Shown here: positions 58,569-64,000 of the stretch, piece after piece | Layout of the letters: each line of letters starts with the position of its first letter | Position numbering within the stretch: position 1 is the stretch's first letter | Assembly (NCBI GenBank): GCA_007026445.1 | Contig: VDMD01000061.1 | Location: 96,742-160,741, forward strand | Source of the DNA: Schizophyllum amplum | Taxonomy: Eukaryota; Basidiomycota; Agaricomycetes; Agaricales; Schizophyllaceae | Length of the DNA: 64,000 nucleotides | Direction: 5' to 3' | Made by a program: the position numbers and the translations under genes | Notes under the pieces: model-generated | Told to the model about the DNA's origin: nothing | What the model saw: only the letters and a program-made list of their open reading frames with translations | Database searches by the model: none

Positions 58569-61011
58569 CCTGAGTGGCGAGCGCGAGGCAACGAGACCGA
58601 GAGCGGTGACGGCGAGTGAGAGTAAGGATGCAGGTGTCGGCAGGTACGTGATACACGAGAGAATGAGAGAACAATGAGATTAGCAAGCAAGAAAGGGCAC
58701 GTGTGCACAATGGAGCGCGCATAAAAGAAGGGTGGGTGGGACGCCGGCCTTCATTGTTCGACTTTCGGCATGTGCCGGACACGTGCATTGGGCTTCTTCC
58801 GTTCCTCCATATCGGGATACCGCCGGTGGACCCAGCTCGCGGTGAAGGTCAAGGCTTGTGATGTCTTCTCGAGTTAGATCTGCAGAAAAAAGCGAATTAT
58901 GTGCCTCGGGTGAAGGGCATAAGTAGATAGAAGGCTGCCCCTTCGCCTCCCTAGACCGTTACCCATGAAGAGAACACCGATAGAGACAAAAACCGGACGC
59001 AAGCGCAAGCAAGGCAATGTGATATAACTAAGGCCATGAGATATTAACGACATGCATATGTAGAAGAGCAACGATACAAGGGACATCGATACCGGCCCGC
59101 CTACGAGCTCGAGAGGACACAGCTCTAGCGTCAAGGGGAGTGCAGATAGCTACGCATCTTGGCGAGACTACAGGATATGGTGCCATGTAGTTGCTCGAAA
59201 AGCTGCTGGCCCAAGGCTGTGGCGAAAATGAGGGAGTGACGCCATGATTGAGTGGTCACAGGTGGAACGGATGGAAGCGGTGGAGGTTCATTGAGGTCGA
59301 AGCAAGGCGCAGAGCGACGGAAGGACAGCCGTTGCGAGGGACGGAACTGCCGCACGATGTCTTGAGAGCCAAAAGCTTTGCGCAAGATACGGGAAATCTG
59401 GACCTCCTGGACCCGGCGCTTTCTGCGATCGTTGAGTTCAGTGCCATCTCGTCAAGACCAAAGCCGACGACGCACCTTTCTCCAACTTATCTCAGTGGAC
59501 TGGCGTCGCCTAGAGCACAAGAAGGAGGACGCGTGGCTTCTGCACCATATGGGAGGAGCGAGAGACCATCGAAGTTGCCGTGCGCGAGCGCCGAGAGCAG
59601 GTCGGCGTCGATGCGTCCATCAGCATCATGCGTTCGTTATGAAGCGCGTCCTGAGCGTCTGCAATCTTGTGTTTACACCTGGATGGAGCTCATAATTCCA
59701 CTTCAGAATGGTGGACACAGCAGACTGGGAGGAAGTTCAGGCAAAGGGAACACGAGACATGATGGCAGGGAAAAGCAAGCAAATGCGGGCAAAGCGCGCC
59801 ATCACGTCTTGTTCTCGGCTACGATCACTTTGCGAGACACAGCGCTGGCTAAGGTGACGCTGAACCTCCCCCGCTACGTCTGCTCATACCCACCGATGAT
59901 ACGCTCCGGTCAGTTCTGCTTGAAGAAATTCACACTCACGATCCCGCTTCTTCCTAGCGATGGAGGCGGACGGACGGGCCCGTTCTTCCGGTGATTCGCC
60001 CAGCCTGCTCTCTCTGCTTTCGTTGGGAAGGCCCCGATCAAGAGGCACGCATCTACTACTGGTGTTGGCCTCGTACATTGACTGAAGCGGTATCCATCCA
60101 GACCTGCCCGCAATCTGCAAAAAGCTTAATTCGAATTCGCCCGAACCAAGTCCCCCTCGCGTTGCGCCCAGTCGAATCCGATGATATTTCTGGCTCTGAT
60201 CTGGCTTGCTCTGAACGCTGGTTTGGCGACTGAGAGGAAGTCATGGTGCGTAGTCTCTATCATGGGCATATTACTGAAGTCTCGTCCCCGGCGACGCAAC
60301 TGGGTCTTGCTCCTGCCGCAGTGCGAATGGGAGAGGAGGTGGCAATGTCACCATGAGTCTCTCAAGGCATGGTTTACTAGCGAAAGAGGCGCCGCCCTTC
60401 CAATAAGCATTCGGTGATATATGCATTTCTCGAGGTACACGCTCAGACCTCTTCTCGTTGTCCTCGACCTTACACTGGACTCGCAATGAGAAGTGCTAGC
60501 GATTGTTCTCCTCTTGTCGATCGATGTTACTGGCGTCTATCGTCATCGCCTCTTCTCCCTGCCAGAGCGCTCGTGCGACTTATCAGCTACCTTCTATAAT
60601 ACGACTGTATGTGACCTCTCATTCGGTCGCCAAGGGTTCTCCTCTGCTTGGTGCTTGAATTTCGATGCGCGCTTTGGCCATCCCCTCTCAGGTGAGAACC
60701 CTTCACATCCGTTCGTTGATCCGACTACGATGTCGTGGAAGGAGCTTACGATCGTGTTGCAGAACTGAATGCCGCCGAAGAATCGAAGACCGCAGGATTG
60801 AATGCCACAGAAGCACATCAGGGCGGATCTCGAGCGATCTCGGGGCCTGAAAAAGCTTCCGTGAGCCTCATCGATCCGATCAGCAGATGATGGAACCGCT
60901 CTGCCTCCGCATTGTCTACCGCATGGGTATCAATAGAATTACTATATATGGCCAATCTGCATCCGGGGATACCTGGGAGGCCAACCAGCGCATGTGGCCC
61001 TTTCCTCCCCC
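58569..61011. other. Intergenic; one unassigned 248-codon frame
   Basis: A plus frame at 59248-59994 (MSGHRWNGWKRWRFIEV start) overlaps an equally open minus-strand region (59131-59450, with CFDLNEPPPLPSVPPV). Neither has splice-phase or paralogue support, so neither is called. The remainder shows no gene. Confidence 0.4.
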
Positions 61012-61018
61012 TATAAAA
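61012..61018 (+). promoter_or_regulatory. TATA box upstream of family C gene at 61.1 kb
   Basis: TATAAAA 108 bp before the ATG at 61126. Confidence 0.55.
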
Positions 61019-61125
61019 GCGTGGCCTACTCACAGTGACTGTCTTTGCCGCTGTCCTTCGTCTGCATCCCGCTCCTGCCCGACCCTCCCCCCTCTTCACA
61101 ATCCACATCCCGACGCCCCGTCCTC

Positions 61126-61841
61126 ATGACCACGATTATGGCCGCTGCTATAGTAGACGCCACGCCCCGGAGCATTGAGACGGAGTCGGCGGAGGCTCTT
61201 CAGCAAAGCGTGCGCTGCATCTCATAGCTTTACGTTTCTGTCTAACATTGCGCGTACTACTCCAGGTCGACGACTGGAACGCTCGACGCGCTGCCGTGAC
61301 GTTCTCGAAGGAGAAGCTCGCTGAGCTCCGCGACTCGGCGCCACTCGCAGAGGTACGTTGATGCTATGCACGGCAAGCTGCTTCTTGATCATTGACACTA
61401 CTGTCATTGCAGATGCTCGAGCTGCAGCGCCGCCGCAGCGAGGAGAGGGCCAGAATCCGCCTGGTTATCAACAGCGCGCCCGTGTACGAAGCTCTTCCAT
61501 TCGAAGCCCCCACGCAAGCCATACCGGCCTCTCCGTGCGAGGTAAGCATACCCGTCTCTGTGGCATATACAACTCTTGACGTGCTCGTCGTCGTCCAGGG
61601 GTCCCTCTATTCGCAGGACTTCAAGGCCGAGATCAAGGCCAAGGGCCGACTAGGGACTCACACGGTCACGCTCACAAAGGGCGCCGAGTTTGGTTCGCTG
61701 ATGAGCTTTGAGAAGCAAAAGAGTGAGGATGAGGGGGATGAGGGGGATGAGGAGGATGAGGAGGAGAATGAGGAGGATGAGGATATAGAAGACGAGAAGG
61801 AGGCTTTCGACGGCTATGTGGTAGTTGACTACTTTCCGTGA
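61126..61841 (+). CDS. Family C small acidic hypothetical protein
   Basis: Exons 61126-61209, 61266-61352, 61413-61541 and 61599-61841 are all phase 0 and give 180 aa. The protein has a short Ala/Thr-rich start, DDWNARRAAVTFSKEKLAEL, then MLELQRRRSEERARIRLV (position and type of the MLRER exon in the 6.0-kb gene). Exon 4 begins GSLYSQDFKAEIKAKGRL and ends in a long Asp/Glu run before FDGYVVVDYFP. No signal peptide or known domain. It converges on the family A gene 263 bp away. Confidence 0.7.
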
Positions 61842-62104
61842 CTCTTTCATAATCGGCTGTGTAAATCGGATATCGTACATAGTACATACGCAACGAAGCT
61901 GGATATTGTGACGAATTTCTCAGTTCGAGTCGACTGCGAGCTAAGTGAGGTGCACTGCGATCTAGGGGGGCTCGCATCGACCATGACGACGTCCTTGCAC
62001 TTGGAAGCGACGCTTCGATCAGTTCCTTAGTATTTACTATACGACATGGTCCATTTTACAGTGTATGCTCAACAGTATTGTTACAACAGCGATAGCGCTG
62101 TACC

Positions 62105-63117
62105 CTATATATCGATGTCCCACAGCATTGTGGCTACCCCCTCGGCAGGACGCTTACATCTCTTGGTGCACACGCCGCGAACAGCGCAGTGGTGTTGGCA
62201 CCAGATGTAGGGAAGGGTCATCTTCCGTGGGTAGACATAGAGATTGTTTTTAGCCTTGCGCCTCAGAGCCTCCCGACGGTGATCTTCGTCGACGACGCCC
62301 TGATTCATGAGCCATTCAAGCGACGCCTCGGCGTGCCAGTCTTGAGCGCGGGCCTGTGAATGGCGCGTTAGAGATGAAGTGGGATGAAGGGAATGAGGAA
62401 CGCACCTTGCGCTTGCAAAACTTTTGGTACTTTTCGTCGTCGGAAGCGTACTGCCACCGCGCACGCCAGGCGTGCGTAGAGAGAAACCACGCCGGGTCGC
62501 TCTCTTTACTGGGCTCGTGAGCGAAGTTAGACATGGTCTACAATATGCATGGCGGAGAGTTAGCCCCCGATCGCCTAGTAGAATACGCAGACGCACCAAG
62601 GCCTGCTCAAAAGTAGGCAGGTGGATCTCCGCCTTCTTGAAGAGGAGCTTGACGTTGCTCCATCCGTCGGCGACGGGCAGAGCTCGGGCGGCGGCTGCCA
62701 GATCCTCATCCTCAACCCACTCGTCCTCTGGTCCGAGTCCGAGTCTTCCGAGTCGGAGTCAGAGTCTTCGTCCATCTCGTCGTATCCATTAGGCCCCTCA
62801 TTCGCAGCGGAAGGGGGGTCGCAACGATATTGGTGATGTGACGCCGAAGGCGCGGGTCCCAGGAGAGGCGCACGCTTATTCCGCCTCTCAGCCTCTGCCT
62901 TGGCCTCCACCTCAGCCTGAGCCTGAGCCTCTTGCTGCTTCCAAAACTCCACCGCCTGGTTGCGCAGCGCATGAAGAAGTAGCGCGCTGAGGAAGGAAAG
63001 AGTACGCACCTTGCGCCCGATGAGTGGCACCTTCGCCTGCTTCAGTTCCCGCGGGGCAACGTACTCCGTGCGGCCATCGGCATGCATAACGAAGCGCAGG
63101 CTCGAGGGGGAGACCAT
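62105..63117 (-). CDS. Family A hypothetical protein (copy 3)
   Basis: Exon 1 (63117-63010) has SPSSLRFVMHADGRTEYVAP and ends LIGRK. An exon 2 of 359 nt (62955-62597) starts AVEFWKQQEAQAQAEVEAK and ends GWSNVKLLFKKAEIHLPTF. Exon 3 (62537-62406) has ESDPAWFLSTHAW and ends CKRK. Exon 4 (62353-62105) has HAEASLEWLMNQ and a Cys/His-bearing tail (WCQHHCAVRGVC, CKRPAEGV). Exons 1, 3 and 4 are in phase, but exon 2 changes frame inside its Asp/Ser tract near 62750. Either a small intron with unusual sites lies there or the copy carries a frameshift. Exon ends equal those of the 1.1- and 26.2-kb copies. Confidence 0.6.
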
Positions 63118-64000
63118 GGCGACGTCGCGGGGATGACCGAGGAAGTACTGCCCGGGCAGCGAGGGGAGGGAAGGATGGAATGCAAGTCGAGGGAGGCACG
63201 TGAGTATCAACTCGCACGTGCAGAAATGGTGACCTTTTCGACGGCCCGAGTCTGCCCGCAGTGCGATCAATTCTCGGATGGGCGGACAATGACAATGAAG
63301 CTCGGCCGGCTGGCGAGGTAATCTGTCAGCAAATTTGTAAAAGGCACTTGAGAAGAAACTTAGCGAAGTTCAACGTAGACCAAGAAGGAATACAGGACGA
63401 TTGTAGCGCGGGCAATCGGCGAACGCCTGAGGAAAGACTTGACCAGGTACGTAACATTGGGAAAGACGATATACGAAGCGAAAGGTCGCAGTACAAGAAA
63501 CCAAAGAACCACCTTCATCGTTAAATGGGTCCTTGATCGAACCTTCATGCACATTCATGCATATGCACATAAGGTGCGTCCATGAAGCGTCCTGGCTTGT
63601 GGTCTGCTGCTAAGCGTTCGTCAGCGTGAGCAAAACCTCAGAGCAGCACTCGGCACGAACATGGATGAGCTCCTACGAAATGGCTCCAGCCCGTCGCGAT
63701 GGGAGGACCTTGCCAAAAGACAACCTACTATCGCTCGTCGCGCCGCTGGCGAGGTTGATTCCTCCTTTTGCATGCGGTCGACGACTTCTTCGCATGCATG
63801 CATCTCTGCCTCTGGTGAGTATCTCGTCCAAGCTCGCTCTGAGAAGGTCCACGACTACGCGAATCCTCTGCGCAAGAGCTTCTGCTGTTTGTGCCTCTGA
63901 GAGAGATCGTATGACCGCTACCTTGACTTGAGACGAGGCGAGCGGCGGCAGGTACGTGTTCTGAAGCTCGTCTCGTTGACTCTGATGCTAGCAGCAATCA
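63118..64000. other. Intergenic to window end
   Basis: Upstream region of the family A gene. Frames at 63626-63931 and others are unsupported; a gene continuing beyond the window cannot be excluded. Confidence 0.4.

Noticed and set aside
59248..59994. 248-codon plus frame and overlapping minus frame with FDLNEPPPLP
   Set aside because: Both strands equally open, no splice partner, no recognised domain; strand cannot be chosen.

Overview
The window is nuclear DNA of a filamentous basidiomycete, most likely an Agaricomycete. The support is dense short introns of about 50 nt with GTRNGT donors and YAG acceptors, and gene content typical of mushroom-forming fungi: F-box-like/LRR expansions, a MYND protein, a Zn2Cys6 regulator, a P450, and a secretory-pathway membrane protein with a long disordered tail. 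A pogo-class DNA transposon is also present. No ribosomal RNA, canonical tRNA, CRISPR or bacterial-type operon was seen. Exon chains were built by hand from splice signals, reading phase and comparison between duplicated loci inside the window.

Layout. 0.1-1.0 kb: a small inverted-repeat element carrying a tRNA-like sequence. 1.1-3.1 kb: family A gene (minus). 6.0-7.3 kb: family C gene (plus). 7.8-20.8 kb: an F-box-like/LRR cluster of four genes, two of them an inverted duplication that includes the promoter, and one split by a 1.1-kb insertion flanked by TA. Inside this cluster is a 12-exon gene for a single-pass membrane protein (11.8-15.8 kb). 21.1-24.1 kb: a block repeated in inverted orientation at 48.9-52.1 kb, carrying genes D and E. 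24.5-25.9 kb: a second non-coding inverted-repeat element. 26.2-27.5 kb: family A gene. 28.2-28.5 kb: a 5' fragment of an aspartic protease gene. 30.5-38.3 kb: a conventional segment with a Zn2Cys6 transcription factor, a MYND-finger protein and an 11-exon cytochrome P450. 39.0-40.2 kb: a decayed family B gene. 40.7-44.4 kb: a complete pogo-like transposon with 135-bp near-identical terminal repeats and an open transposase. 46.7-48.0 kb: a Pro/Ala-rich family C-like gene. 50.9-63.1 kb: three consecutive modules of about 5 kb, each a plus-strand small gene converging on a minus-strand A/B gene.

The most unusual feature is this set of unnamed families. Six minus-strand loci (A at 1.1, 26.2 and 62.1 kb; B at 39.0, 52.4 and 57.4 kb) share a four-exon plan and weakly shared motifs at the end of exon 1. 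On the right side, partners of the C/D type sit tail to tail with them. I assign no function to these families. The F-box-like proteins would be expected to act as SCF substrate adaptors, the Zn2Cys6 protein as a transcription factor and the P450 as an ER monooxygenase, but nothing in the sequence ties the three into one pathway.
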